Positions 1-12,617 are shown, counted from the stretch's first letter. The stretch: 64,000 nucleotides of DNA from Paramecium pentaurelia (GCA_905183005.1 CAJJDO010000031.1:171257-235256); one strand, 5' to 3'. The notes: generated by a model from the sequence alone, not told the origin. Numbers and translations: made by a program.

Positions 1-1328
1 TTGTTTCTATGAACTATAATCATATCCAAAATTTTATGTTAATTAAGATGGTCTTTCTTCAGTTTATCTTAATTATATTGCTTTATTAGATGCATATGAT
101 GTAGGTTACATTACTGGTAGATTAATATTTGAATCAAAATATTCATGTTTTAAGGATTCTTATAGATTTAGATTTTGCTATTCAAGTTAGGGTTTCTTAA
201 ATGGAGCTTAGTATGTTTAATACTTTTATTGATTATATGGTTCTGATCGATTAGATCTTTGAGATCTTACACTTGGTTCATAATTTACAATTTGATTTGA
301 TTACTATAATTAAGGTTTTTCTATTTAAATTGTGGGTTATGGAGGCCAATATTACTTAATTTTAGGCATTGTCCCTCCATATTATACTTCTAATTAACTT
401 GGATCAAAGTACTCTTACAATTTAGAGAAATCCTTTTTTTAAAGAAATTAAATTTTCTTGTTTGATCTATCATCAATAAATCCTAATATTATTAATTAAT
501 TCATTTACTTGAAACCAAGCCCCATGACATATTAAGACCCATAGATGGATTCAACATATATAATTTCTCTAAATCTCCAACATAATGAGATGAAGCAGTC
601 GAAATAATCTTCTTCAAAATTTCAATTGGCAAACTTAATAAACCTAAATCGGCTGTGTCTACTAATATAATCCAATTTTCAATAAATCCTTATGAAAAAC
701 AATATTGCTATGTAATCATAAAAACGGTGTTTAATGCTGCTAAGAACTCATCACCTTTGATATTCTTTTAATCTATTAATCCCACTTAGAAAATGATTGA
801 AGGTCTAAGTTTTTTATCTCTTCCACCCATATAAATAATACCTTTGTCCTAGAATTCAATGTCATAAAATTACCAAAATTGCTTAAGATCCACTATTCAA
901 TTAGAATGTAGAGGGATTGTTCAACCATTCTTCATGATTCTTAATTCCATTGTAAGTATCATCCAAACTAAAACGAAATGAATACAAGAATCGATATAAC
1001 AATGTGTCAGGATAATGACTATGAATTTTAATATATATTAGTACGTAGCCAATCCATTTAATTTAATTTTCAATTATGCTAATGTCTATTATTCAAATTA
1101 ATCATATGGTACTCCACCACCTGCATTACCATATATTTTTCTAATTGCTTATTTTCCTGTACCTTCCTTTATATAAGTGGCTATAATTTATAATAGAGAG
1201 AAATACAAGGATGAGTTACTGTTCTTGCTTAATTTGGACTTATAGTTAGATAATCATAGGTAATACCAAATAATTTGTGCATTTTCTTGTATTAATAATT
1301 ATAATTTATTCCACATCACTTTGATCAT
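1..1328 (-). CDS. CRAL-TRIO (Sec14-like) lipid-binding protein, C-terminus cut by window edge
   Basis: Cytosolic lipid-exchange family that carries phosphoinositides or other lipids between membranes. Five introns (28, 44, 26, 25 and 26 nt as I place them) leave exactly 393 codons to the window edge. The N-terminal helical segment (YPDTLLYRFLYSFRF) matches the CRAL-TRIO N-domain. The lipid-binding core follows, with LVDTADLG, YMLNPS and the family C-terminal signature QLEVQYGGTMP. A glutamine-rich, disordered tail runs off the left edge. ATG at 1328 is chosen because an in-frame TGA lies just upstream. The second intron could be 35 or 27 nt instead of 44, which changes a few N-terminal residues. 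The family call is firm; the ligand is unknown. Confidence 0.8.
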
Positions 1329-1488
1329 TTTAATCTTGATTCATTGAATGATGTTTCAATATTTGATATTAAAGGAGATATAATGATGCTCTTTTAATAA
1401 AATATTTAATTTATACTTTTTGGTACAAAAGTATTTTATTCTAATTTTATAAAATGTTAATATAATTTAAATTATATTTTATTATAAA
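1329..1488. promoter_or_regulatory. Shared upstream region of two divergent genes
   Basis: These 160 bp of nearly pure A/T lie between two divergent start codons (1328 minus, 1489 plus), so both promoters must lie here or inside the genes. I see no recognisable binding motif. Confidence 0.35.
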
Positions 1489-2741
1489 ATGAAAACAGAA
1501 TCAGATAATGAAATAGAAACTTTATAAACTATGTGGAAAAACATAAAGTATTATAATAATATCTAATAAATAGACAACGTATGGAATCAAAACATGATGA
1601 TTCAGATATTTTATAATAACCTCCATAATAATAAATTACAATAAATAGCCCATATGCTGCTAAGAATTATTAAGTGTAAATTTAAGCTTTACAAGATGAA
1701 TTGTTTCAAAAAAACACTAAATTAATAACTGCTTAATAGTAATTGAATTAAATTAGTGATGAAAATTCATAATTATAAGATGAATTAGAGTAAGTGAAAG
1801 TTGAAAATTCGTTAATTAAATAGAAATTGGAATTAATAGAATCATAAATAGATTCAATTTAAGCAGACAAAGAGAGTCTAAAATTAATAAGATTGGAGAA
1901 TGAATAGTTAAGAATTGATGTTAAAAAATTACTTGAATTATTAAGAAAAACAAAAGAATATAATAATATAGGTTTTGATGAAAATTAATCATATGTTAAA
2001 GGGAGTGTTAAATTTGATACTAGGAAATCTAAGATAAATGAAATGTATACAAATATGTCAATATTAGAAATTGGGTTCCTACTAAGTGTATAGAATTGAT
2101 GTAAGATTATGATAATAAGGAGGAAGTCTTATTGTAATTAAGTAATTAATTTCATAATTGTTATAATGAAAAAATAAATAAATTAAAGTAGAATTCTCAA
2201 TTAGAAATTGAATAATTAAGAAGACAATTAGATAGTAGAACTACTGTTGATGGAATGTAACAATAGAAGTAAATAGAAAGATTGAAGAAATAAAAAAATG
2301 GAACTGGTAAGGATAAAGTGGATATTTCTTAATTACAAGATTGTTTTAATTTGATCAAATAAAAGGAATTATAGATTATAGAATTATAATAAAGGATATA
2401 AGAAATGAATTAATAAATGAATGCAGATGATAATTACAGTAATATGAAAAAATAAGTATTTATAGAAGGAGCTTAATGGATATGTATTAAATAATGTAAT
2501 TATAAAAGTGGCTAAGATATTGGATGAAGTTGTTGCATATGAAATTAGTTTGAATGAATTGAATTATGATGTAGCAATAAAAATAGAAAGTCTAATGAGT
2601 TCAGAAGATATTGTTTAATAATAAATCATAAATAAAGTTTATTATTGGATAACAGATACTTCAAGAGAATTGATTGACACATTCAAAGATAAATTATAAT
2701 CAATTATGAATACTACTAATAGTAGAATTTAATAGTTATGA
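1489..2741 (+). CDS. Coiled-coil protein with one unexplained frame change
   Basis: Unrecognised protein of about 400 residues, nearly all Glu/Lys/Gln/Leu heptads typical of a long coiled coil. A 26-nt intron (1548-1573) joins exon 1 to the main frame. A 20-nt intron near 2088 (GTGTATAGAATTGATGTAAG) restores the frame after an otherwise premature TGA. Near 2450-2460 the frame shifts once more: the sequence continues sensibly (KYLQKELNGYVLNNV) only if one A is added to an A-run or a 10-16 nt segment starting GTATTTATAG is removed. That is shorter than any intron I trust here, so an assembly indel or a real lesion is possible. Structural or ciliary role is a guess only. Confidence 0.6.
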
Positions 2742-2775
2742 ATATAAAAAATATATATATATATATAAACTCAAT

Positions 2776-3788
2776 TCAACTAAATTTCTATTTATAAAAC
2801 TAATTCATAATAGTAGTAATAATAGTAATGAGGATTGCAAATATTGTTTCTTTAATTATATAGAATATGAAATCCATTAGAGATTGTTCTAAAATAAAGT
2901 AGGATATAAAAATAAGTATAACCAAAGTTATTGATCCAACTATTACTCTATGATATGTGATTTTCTCATATTTATCATTCAATTTCTTCAATTAAATCAA
3001 TATTAATCCAGATAATAATAGGATTGAATTATTAAGTATAAATCTAAATTATTAATTATAATAATGTACAAGTATGTTATTGAAAATACATATCCAAATA
3101 TTTATAATAAATAGACATCGAGACCTATAGAAATCAATAAGGTATAAAGAAGTTAGTATTTGATGATTAGTGTAAATATATTATTATATATACAAATACT
3201 CCAATCATGGTCTTTGCAATTTTATTTACAATCCCAACAAAATTCAAATTTACAAACTTAACATGTCATATGTGAACAACCACCATTTTTAGTAATTTTA
3301 ACTTCACATCTAGGACATTAATATGTAGTTATAAATTCAGTAATTTCATTCAATAATGTTTTATATGAAATCTATTCATAATTTTCTAATCGAGTTTAGC
3401 AGATTTCACAAATATCAACACAATTTATCTTACAAGGTTTTAAATAATAGAATTCACAATTTTAATTTGGACATTATTATACATCCATAGATTTTTTACA
3501 ATAGCTTTTAAATAATTGGTCATGAATATCTTAAATGAAAGAATTTTTTATTGCTAATTATTAGATTGAATCAAAATAAAGAGTTTACTTACACCCTCCT
3601 GGACAATCAATATTTAAATGTGTACCATCAGATGTCCAATATTCTTCTATTTTTATCTAACTTTATAATTTAAATTCAATTACCTTTGTATAATGTTTAA
3701 TACAATATAAACACACTTTGCAATTGCATTCCAATACAGACAATTCAGTGTGTTCATAACAAATTTCACAGTAATTTTAGTCTTGCAT
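2776..3788 (-). CDS. RBR-type E3 ubiquitin ligase with C-terminal membrane segments
   Basis: RING-between-RING ligases take ubiquitin from an E2 onto their own RING2 cysteine, then to the substrate. About 306 residues in four exons (introns of 27, 39 and 26 nt). RING1 begins at residue 6 with CEIC and continues through CNCKVCLYC. The IBR region carries CPNQNC and CVDICEIC. RING2 is CPRCEVKITKNGGCSHMTC, and the Cys after GG is the expected catalytic residue. After RING2 come several hydrophobic stretches (for example ITLVILIFISYFIL) that predict membrane anchoring. Start is the first ATG, immediately before RING1. Substrate and membrane are unknown. Confidence 0.85.
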
Positions 3789-3999
3789 ATTGATTATTAA
3801 TAATGTATAATTTTACACTAAAATAATTAGCAAATTTTGAGAAAGAATTATAATCAAAGAAATATAATAAAATATAATATATTTAAATGAAGATGATTCT
3901 AATTATAAAGTATATACAGTTATATATATAAATTATAAATAAAAATCAATACAATCATAATTTGATGGTTTATTAATAAATAAAATTATATATCATTAT

Positions 4000-4474
4000 A
4001 TGGAGTAGGAGAAAACAAAGAAAACATAGAAAGATTTTGATATGGAGGCAGCAGAAGAGTTGAAATAGCTTAAACTTCCAGGAGATTTAGTTGGAAATGT
4101 TGTTGCAACATTGTTAAAATCAGTTTAGAAAGTGTAGAATGAAGATATTAAGTTACTTGCTCTATCAAAATTTCATTAAACTCTTAGTAAATTCACTGTT
4201 CAAAATGTTTAAGGGGTAAATATGAGAACAATTTATATAGGAATTGCTTTAAAAGTTGCCAAATGATAAATTGATAATCTTCTTTGATTATGTGAATTAT
4301 TCATTTGAGTGTTTGAGCAAAGGCATGAAGATACCTGAAACTAGTAACTCATATAATGCAACTTTCTTATTAAATGTTTATAATAAATTGGTAGAATTAA
4401 GAGGATTACCAATTATTATAGAGTCAATAAGTTAGAAGAAAACATTACCAACCCAAATTATTACAATTAAATGA
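4000..4474 (+). CDS. ARPC5: Probable Arp2/3 complex subunit 5 (p16-Arc)
   Basis: 149 residues after removal of a 25-nt intron (4216-4240). The Arp2/3 complex nucleates branched actin; subunit 5 is its small all-helical component. The C-terminal half follows the family order: a helix ending near NDKLIIFFDYV, a stretch with SNSYNATFLL, and a closing segment RGLPIIIESISQKKTL that resembles the GGVGSIVRVLTARKTV end of animal ARPC5. Length (about 150) also fits. The N-terminal 30 residues are charged and not conserved. The gene sits 43 bp upstream of SMC2 on the same strand. The match is by memory of the family pattern, so an unrelated helical protein remains possible. Confidence 0.6.
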
Positions 4475-4517
4475 TATATATATAATAAAACCGGGCAAAA
4501 ATTTAAATTAAAATATT

Positions 4518-7500
4518 ATGTGGATCAAAGAAATCATTATCGAAGGTTTCAAGTCTTATGCATAAAGAACAGTAATAACAAATCTAGATCCAGAATTCAA
4601 TGCTATAACTGGATTGAATGGATCAGGTAAATCTAATATTCTAGATGCAATTCTCTTTTGTTTGGGATTGAGTAAAGAATACGATACAGTATTAATATTC
4701 TATAAGTTATTAGCTTCGTATTAAGAAATTACAAGAGTTGATATATAAAAATGGTGCTGCAGGTATTACTAAAGCAGAAGTAACAATTGTGTTTGATAAT
4801 CGAAATAAAGAGTAAAGTCCTTTAGGATATTAGGATTGTGATAAATTAACAGTAACTAGATAGATTACAGCTGATAAATCTAAATATTTTATTAATGGCA
4901 AATCTGAAACTTAAAAGAACTTTAAAAATATGTTCAGATCAGTTCAATTGAATATAGATAATCCTCATTTTTTAGTGGCATAAGGTAGAATAACAAAGAT
5001 TATTAATCTTAAACCATAAGAACTAATTAGTATGTTAGAAGAAACAGCAGGAACATCATTGTATAATGAGAAAAAAAGAGAAGCTTAGAAATTAATACAA
5101 AAGAAAGAAGAGAAATTAAAATAAGTAAATGAAATTATTGAAACTGAAATTTAACCATAGATGTAAAAATTAACTGATGAAAAGAATATATTTTAATTAT
5201 GGAGAGCATAAGAGGCATAAATATTAGTTTTGAAAAAGGATCTTTTTAGTTATGATTACTATTAAAAAGCTAAGACTTTGAGATTGAAGAAAAATGATTT
5301 ACAAATTGTTAATGAATAAATTACTAATCAAGAAGAGAAGATGAGATATGAAAATGCTGAAATATCTACTATCTAAGAAAAAATACAAAGTTTGTAAGAA
5401 TAGAATAGAAATAATAAATATGAGTAAATTACAGAAAAATACAAGGAAAAATAAAAATTAGTTAATACATTAGAAAAATAAGTATAAAATACTAGAAGAT
5501 AAAAAGAAACTATTGAAAGTGAAAAAATTAAATTAGAACATGCATTAAGAACATATTAAACTGATAAAGAAAGAACAGATTAGAAAATAGAAATAGCTGA
5601 TAGATAATTAAAATAAGTATCAGATGAATTGAAAGAAAAGAAAGATTTATTAGATGAATAAATAGGATAATAAAATTAATCTGAAGATGGTAATATAGCA
5701 TAAAATGGTAAATAGATGATTTAAAGGTAAATTAATGATACCATCTCTCATATAGATTCCAATAGAAAAGATTTAGAATAAGTAACTGAAAGATTATAGA
5801 GAATAGATAATCATATGTTAAGTTCAAAGACTATTTATGAATAAATGTAAAAAGAAGCAACTAATTTAGATACTAAAATAGATCTATTAAAAAAAAGAAT
5901 AGAATAAAGTGAAATAGAAATTCAAAAGTCATCAACCTTAGAATAATAATTATTAGATTTTAAATCAAATAGAGGAGATTTAGATTAATAATTATTAGAA
6001 ATTAAGAAATAAATATCATAATCATAACCTTTTATATTTTAATTGAATTTATCAAGGATGAAAGATTGGGATTAAAATAGAGTATATGGTAAATTGTTTA
6101 GTTTGTTTGAAGTGAAGGATGAATAATATATGAAAGCATTGGAATTTGGTGCAGGAGCAAAATTGTAGAATATAGTTGTTGATGATTCTACTACATCTAC
6201 ATACTTATTAAAGAATAATGTGTTACAAACTCATTCCTATATTATACCTAATAAAGAAATTTAATAGAGTGAAGCCAAAAAAGAATTTGTTTAGGCTGCA
6301 GCTTAGATTGCAAAAGAAAATGATGGGTTTGCTAAACCAGCCATAGATTTAATTTCATTTTCAGATAAAGTTATTAATTCTATGAAATTTGTGTTTGGTA
6401 ATTTCATTATTGCTTCATCTATGGATATTGCAAGAAAGATTGCTTATCATCCTTCAAATGTTTAAAAATGTAAAGTTGTTACTAGAGATGGTGATATTGT
6501 TGATCCATCTGGTACTTTGACTGGTGGTTATACTAATGAGAAAGCATAATTATTACCTAAATTTAAATTATTCAATAGATGGAATCAAGAATATAAAGAA
6601 ATTTAAGGATAAATTGATAAAATTGAATTATAAATTGAGAAGATTAAATAAGATATTGAATTCAAAGAATAATTAAATAGAGCAATTACATAAGATAAAT
6701 ATTAATTAGAATAATTAATGATCAAATAAAGAAAGAGTAATCAATTTAATTTCTAAACTGAATAGAATAAGTATTTAAATGAAATTCAAGATTTATAAAT
6801 TGAATAAGAAAGATTTAAAAAATAAATTAAAGAAGGTGAAGATAAATTAGTAGAATTGAAAAAAGAGTTATAATTAATATAATAAGGTAAAAATACAAAA
6901 GAATTAATATAAGCATAAATAGATAGAACAAAAAAAGAAATTAATAAATTAAAATAATAAATAGATTAATAAAAGAAAGAATTAATTGAAAATCAAGTAG
7001 AAAGTTAAAATTATGAATAAGAAATTAATAAATGTATTAAGAAAATCAAAGAAGAAACTAATAATTTAGATAAAACTACTATTACATTAGATTAATTAAT
7101 AAATGAATTAAATTTAAATAAAGATTAGTACTTAAAAATAACAGAGGAAAAGAATTTGTATGAAAGTAAAAATGCAATTCATAATAATTAAATGACTAGA
7201 TTGTTAGAATAATTATAAGAAAGATAAAAGTATTTGAATTCTACAGTTGAATAATTAAATGGACATTAAAATGAATTAAAGAAATTAGAAAGAGAATAAC
7301 ATGATCTTAAATAATAATTAAAATAATTAGAAGATCAATATGATTTTATTAGATAAGATAAAAATGAATTATCTTAAGATAGATTATCAGACAAATTTAG
7401 AGTATTAGAAACATTAGAATATGAAAAAACTAAATAATAATTTTAAAGATTGGAACATGATTAAGGTAAATTAGGAAAATAAGTTAATTTTAAAGTTGAA

Positions 7501-8082
7501 GCTATGACTGAATAAGTTGAAAAAGAATTTTAATCTTTAAAAGATAAAAAATTAATATTAGAAAATGATAAATCAATGCTTATATAAAATATGGGAGAAT
7601 TAGATGATAAAAAAATTAAGACTATTGAAAAATGTTTTTTAGAAGTTAATAAAGATTTTTCATCTATATTTAGTTCATTATTACATAATGCTTAAGCTAA
7701 ATTAGGTAGATTGGATGGATTATCAATAGAAGATGGTATAGAAATGAATGTATCATTTAGTCATCAATAGAAAAATCTATCAGAATTAAGTGGAGGTTAA
7801 AGATCTTTATTGGCATTATCATTTATACTTGCTCTATTAAAATATAAACCTGCCCCATTTTATATTTTAGATGAAGTTGATAGTGCATTAGATTTATCAC
7901 ATACAGAAAATATTGGTTAAATGTTATCATAAAATTTTAAATAATCTCAATTCTTACTGATTTCATTAAAAGAAGGAATGTATTAAAATGCAAATGTTTT
8001 GTATAAAGTTCAATTTGTAGATGGTGTTAGTAAAATTGATAGACATGAACTAAAAAAGAAGAAATAATAATAATTAAAATGA
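4518..8082 (+). CDS. SMC2: Condensin subunit SMC2
   Basis: 1179 residues, the usual SMC2 length, with one 25-nt intron (4689-4713). SMC2 pairs with SMC4 in condensin, which loops and compacts chromosomes in mitosis; ciliates use it in micronuclear division. Walker A is GLNGSGKS at residues 32-39, and the SMC2-type motif NPHFLVAQGRITKI follows near residue 150. Then come a long coiled coil, a hinge around 6050-6500 and the second coiled coil. The C-terminal ATPase half has the LSGGQ signature (LSELSGGQRSLLALS) and Walker B with YILDEVDSALD. The frame is open from intron to stop with no break, so the gene looks intact. Confidence 0.96.
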
Positions 8083-8128
8083 TTGATATATATTATATAT
8101 ATATATATATAAAATTTTATAAATTAAG

Positions 8129-8560
8129 ATGAAAAATAAAGGAAGTTTTATAATAAATAAGAAATCTTCAATTAAGAGTAGTAAATTGTTTTTGTTTGAG
8201 AATCTTTTATTTGAAGATGTCCCACTAGCTGCAAAATAAGCATATCTAGAATGTCTAGAAAAACAAATTAATGATTTAGATGTTATGAGAAAATAATTGA
8301 ATGAAAATATATAAAAATAAGAAATGATTAAAAAGTAATAGTTACAATTCAGAAAAGAAATTGAGAATATTTAGAATGATCAAAAATTAGATCATAACAT
8401 AATAAATTAATCTATGCTATTAAGTCAATTTATAACTGAATAATAAAAGATAGATACTTGTTTAATCGAATAAAGCTATCTAAAAGATTTAGAATACTTG
8501 CAAAATTAACAACTTAAAACATCAAATCAATTCGTCCCTTTTGAAAATGAATTTTTATGA
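8129..8560 (+). CDS. Small coiled-coil protein, unknown
   Basis: 143 residues in a single exon, 46 bp after the SMC2 stop and on the same strand. The first 35 residues are basic (KKSSIKSS), followed by FEDVPLAAKQAYLECLEKQ and then a continuous Glu/Lys/Gln/Ile coiled coil with a short aromatic tail. I do not recognise the family. Use of TAA/TAG as Gln codons and absence of TGA over 143 codons support a real gene. Confidence 0.6.
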
Positions 8561-8589
8561 TTAATAAATTATATATTAATTATGTTTTG

Positions 8590-9541
8590 GTAATCGAATC
8601 CTGCCATTTACAATAATTAAAGAAAATTTTGAAAACAACTTCTATTTTTTATAGCAAGATGCCCATTATTATTCCATTATAAATTTTATAAAGACAAGCA
8701 AAAAAACACAATCATTCCTATTATTATTACTTTAATTTACTAGAAATATTAACATTTCTAAATGGCTAATAATTGTGAATCTATTTATGCAGACTTAATA
8801 CTTAATAAATAGTTGATATTATAATATTAATCAAAAATAAACTGAATAAGATCTTATTTGCCATAAAGAATGGAAATATCATCTAGATTACTCATATTTG
8901 AGTTGAAAAATATGGAAATAATATAATAAGAGAGATTTATTTAGAAATTATGAACATTATACTTTGTAAATGATCATTGGATTTACTCATATTTTTAATA
9001 GATGATTTTATTCTTATATTTGAAAGTATTTTGTTTTCCATATTACTTTTTGTGAATTTTCTTAATATAAGGTTGGTACAATCCTTTAATTTTTAATATA
9101 CTATCTTTGATTTTCTTACAAATTTTGATTAATATATTATTATAAGGTAAAATCATCTAAATTATGCTGTAAATTAAAGAATTAGAAATCTTAATTGAAA
9201 TAGGAGAATTACTGAATCAAAGTTTTTTTATTTTTATTGATGGAATAAAAGAAGAGTATTTTATTAATAGCATCTTTTATGATATGGGCATTTACTTGTA
9301 CTTTCAAACTAGTGATAGTCTAAATTATGAAACTTTAAATAAATCTATAATGTATGCATTCATATATAGAAGAGATTTAAATTGGTAATAAATTGTAAAA
9401 ACTGATAATGATATTTTACTAAAAATTAAAATTTATATGGACTTCAATTAATAAAAGAAGAAAATATATTAATTAGATAATAGTTAGTTATACAATCTGC
9501 AAATACATTCAAATTTCAAATAAATGATATATATATTATGA
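8590..9541 (+). CDS. Hydrophobic multi-pass protein, exon structure unresolved
   Basis: The last 145 codons (about 9100-9541) form one open frame, with hydrophobic helices (PLIFNILSLIFLQILINILL) followed by a soluble tail (IDGIKEEYFINSIFYDMG). Upstream, frame-coherent pieces at about 8690-8970 also look coding, including a segment with NFIKTSKKTQSF. I could not join them all with canonical short introns; TGA codons near 8905 and 8968 must be spliced out or mark damage. The likely first ATG is near 8582-8590. Possibly a membrane enzyme of the ER, but no motif lets me name it. Confidence 0.35.
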
Positions 9542-9607
9542 ATAATATAGTTTTATTCATAGAATACTTATCATATTTATTTTAATAATAAAATTAAATC
9601 ATTGATA

Positions 9608-10352
9608 ATGGACTCTAGGAGCACTGGTACAAAAAGACTTATCTCAGTCGGATCTCTGTCAAACTTTGAAAGAGCTGAATTTATCTCTTCTAAAACTGAC
9701 ACCAAATAAAGATTAGGAGAGCTCTTTATTTATGAACCTACGAAATTAGAGAGTATTTATGCATGATAATTTTATATATTTAGTGTTTGGATTGAGATAA
9801 TAGATAGTTAGTACAAGAATTCCTAAGTTTGATCATCCAAAACCTATGTTTGAATTGGATTATTAACCAGAAAAAACTTTAACACATGTTGCATCTCAAA
9901 CTGAGTGTTAGAAATGTAATCATAGTTTAAGTAGAATTGTGTAACCAAAATAAAATATGGAATCATTACATTTATCTGCTCCTTCATTATAACCATATGA
10001 AAAATAAGAACCTAAAGTTATAGTTCCTAAATAATTGTAAAGTCATATAGCAAGATAAAAAAAGAAGGATCTACCCCCTATTTTATAGTATTCCTTTATC
10101 TAGCCACCACCTGTTTTTACATAATCTGCTAAAGCTGTAAGAGAATAGAAATCCTTCGGTAAATTATCTTAAGGCAGAATATCCAAGAAATTTGACAGTG
10201 AATTGGTTAAAGTCATTTAATAAGAACTCAGCAAGTAATTACATAAGATTGAAGATGAAATCTAAGAAAAAGGATATAGTGTTCCACTTAAATATGTATA
10301 AATAGATTTATACATTTCTTATAGTAAAATCTCAAAAGAACTAAATAAATGA
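9608..10352 (+). CDS. Unknown basic protein
   Basis: 237 residues with one 31-nt intron (9753-9783). The N-terminus is Ser/Thr-rich (TKRLISVGSLSNFERAEF), the middle has a Cys pair (TECQKCNH) too sparse for a zinc finger, then a Pro-rich patch (SFIQPPPVFTQ). The C-terminal half is helical and charged with a short predicted coiled coil near EKGYSVPLKYVQ. I do not recognise it. The stop TGA at 10350 overlaps the ATG of a further open frame (see next entry). Confidence 0.6.
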
Positions 10353-10573
10353 CTCTAAGTAAAAAAATCAAATTAGAAAAATAATCTCAAATCTTAAATG
10401 AAAAGAAGACTGAATCTTAGTTCTTTATGTAAAAAGAAAAAGAAAAAGAAATCCGATCAATCATATTTTTCAAATAACCTGAAAAAAGTCAATCTCAAAT
10501 TCGCCTCTAAAAAGAAGAAAATAGCAACATAATATTTGGTTATTCAAATAGATTAGACGTATAAGCATGATTC
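10349..10573 (+). CDS. Small lysine/glutamine-rich open frame overlapping the previous stop
   Basis: 74 residues beginning at an ATG that overlaps the preceding TGA as ATGA. It is Lys/Glu/Gln/Ser-rich, with no domain. It could be a separate tiny protein, or the true C-terminus of the preceding gene reached through an intron I could not place. Any gene whose last codon ends in A before TGA makes an ATG here by chance, so the overlap itself is weak evidence. Confidence 0.3.
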
Positions 10574-10926
10574 AAATTTACTCGAAGTTTATCACATCTA
10601 AATTATAAATAATTTAATCTTATCATTATAAATTTTCAACTATAAAATAATAATCTAATTTTATGTTATCATGCAATTAGAAATATATCATTTGCATATT
10701 AAATTCTATTTAAGTCTTTCATAAATTTCATAGAATAAATTATAATAAAAATCAATACTATAAGTATAGATATAAACTTAATCATTTTCTAGATTAAGAA
10801 TTATAATGTCCCTTAAAGAATCTATATGCTAAGAATTTATCTAAGAGGGAGATAGTTTTATAAATATTAAATGTATATAATTATAATATTAATAAATATA
10901 TTAAAAATTCCCTAAAGATTGTATAT
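10574..10926. other. Gap of 353 bp with a possible minus-strand relic
   Basis: No intact gene. On the minus strand about 10690-10860 reads as a short protein-like stretch (LRDIIILNLENDQVYIYTY) that ends in TGA but has no usable ATG upstream, so it may be a gene fragment. Confidence 0.3.
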
Positions 10927-11601
10927 ATGACTGATTCTTCAATTAATCAAGAAGTACAAGTAAATAGATAAGTAGAAACCATTGAAGATTCATAAGAATT
11001 TAGCTAACAATTACCTAATATTTCTATTGCTATGATCTAATTTCAATAATAAGATGATATTTAATAAAATGAAATATAGAATTAATAAATCATTAATTCA
11101 AATCCAAATGAAGATTTATAAGAAAAAAATTAAAAATTACAAGAATAAAATTAAAAGTTGTATCAATAATTAAGTTAGACTGAAAATCAATTAAATTTGA
11201 TTAATCAACGTATTGATGAATTAAATCAAGAGAAAAACTAAAATAATACTATGATTAATGATCTTAAAAAGTTAGTTGATTAATAAAGAGATTTTATTAA
11301 TTAAATTAATAATGATTAGGCTTATTTGGATTTGACTGAATCATTAGAAATCACATTGCAAAGATTAAAAGAAATGGAAAAGAAAAATGAAAAATTATTG
11401 GAAGAGAATCTCTATTATAAAACAAAATATGAAGAAAGCCTAATTTATATAAAAAGTACTAAAGAAGAAACTTTGAATCAATAAGACAGAATAGATTAAA
11501 TGAGTCAAAATTATTAACAATCATCAGAAGATTAATTATAAAAAATTCAAGGTTTAGAAAATGAAATTAGATTATTGTAACAGTAAATCTCTAATAAATG
11601 A
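10927..11601 (+). CDS. Coiled-coil protein, unknown
   Basis: 224 residues in one exon. After an acidic, Ser/Gln-rich N-terminus (about residues 1-50) the rest is a nearly unbroken coiled coil rich in Gln, Asn, Leu and Lys, many of the Gln written TAA or TAG. No catalytic motif. The convergent mitochondrial-carrier gene ends 132 bp downstream. Function unknown; a cytoskeletal or basal-body scaffold would be a typical but unproven role. Confidence 0.65.
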
Positions 11602-11733
11602 TTCATTTTTGTAATTATAACAATAAGTTTTATTTAAATCACTTAATTTATAAGCAGAATATTAATTTATATATTTCTTAAAAATGAATTGTTAATACTT
11701 TGAGATTGAAAATAAAGGTAATATATAACATAT

Positions 11734-12617
11734 TCATTATTATTTCTTATTTTTTGAAATTCCATAGTTTCTTTCTAAGTAGTCTATAGTAGGTGTTGTA
11801 AGAAGAGCTTAACAGAAATAAGCTATTATTCTTGCTTACCATCCTGCATATAGTCCTGATATACCATAATTTTTGTATACAATCTTAAATCCTTCATAGA
11901 GAGAGAGATTTTTAAAATTTTAATTTCCCTCCATCTGAACTAGTGTTTTGATTGTATCAAAAGGATGAACTAATAATATAAATAATTATATACCAGCCAT
12001 GATATTTAGAATACTACTAAGAGAAGCAGCAATTAAAGAATTAACTAAAGAAAGTGGTTAACCAGGTTCTGCTTTTAATGCATAACGAACTTTGTGATCC
12101 CAATATAAATAGTTAGTCCATGATACTACTTGCCTTGTTGTTTGAATTCTGAAACCAACATATATTGATTCAAATGTTATGTATTTGTAATAACCAAAGC
12201 CAGTAGACATTGATGTCATTTTTAATGTTTTAAGTCTTTCAAAAGGAGTGATTATACAGCTTTCAAATAACCCAATAGAAGCTCCTGTTATAATTTTATT
12301 AATGGATTAATTGTGAATGTGTTCATTCAGTATTGAAGGTATAAAAATGATCATAGGCCATCTATAGTACTGTTTGACCATATTCCTCAAAAAACTTGGA
12401 GAAAATCCATCATACAAACCTATCATTCCTCTAGCTCCTTTGATATCAGTGTAACTCTACAATTCAGTATAAAATTTACTTGAATATAAGTGATACCCTG
12501 TTTTGATTATTTGTATGTTTTAATTCTATCAAGTACATGTTCTAAAGGCATAGTCAATGCAACACGAAAGGCTCCAATTACTTAAGTTTCAAAGAGTGCT
12601 TTAACGTAGTCCCCCAT
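11734..12617 (-). CDS. Mitochondrial carrier family (SLC25-like) protein
   Basis: Six-helix transporter family of the inner mitochondrial membrane. 286 residues with a 23-nt intron (12457-12479). Three repeats are visible, each with a Px[DE]xx[RK]-type signature: MPLEHVLDRIKTYK near residue 27, TPFERLKTLKM mid-protein and HPFDTIKTLVQMEG near the C-terminus, each followed by a glycine-containing helix (RGMIGLYDGFSPSFLRN, GLYAGW). A second 24-nt segment before HPFD (GTATAT..TTAG) keeps the frame whether spliced or not; removing it shortens a helix. Length is slightly below the usual 300. Substrate cannot be read from the sequence. Confidence 0.85.

Noticed and set aside
1..420. A plus-strand frame in which TGA seems to encode tryptophan (YGSDRLDL then TGA then DLTLGSQ)
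   Set aside because: It is the mirror image of the minus-strand CRAL-TRIO gene: TGA on the plus strand is TCA (Ser) on the minus strand. All reliable genes here stop at TGA, so there is no second code change.
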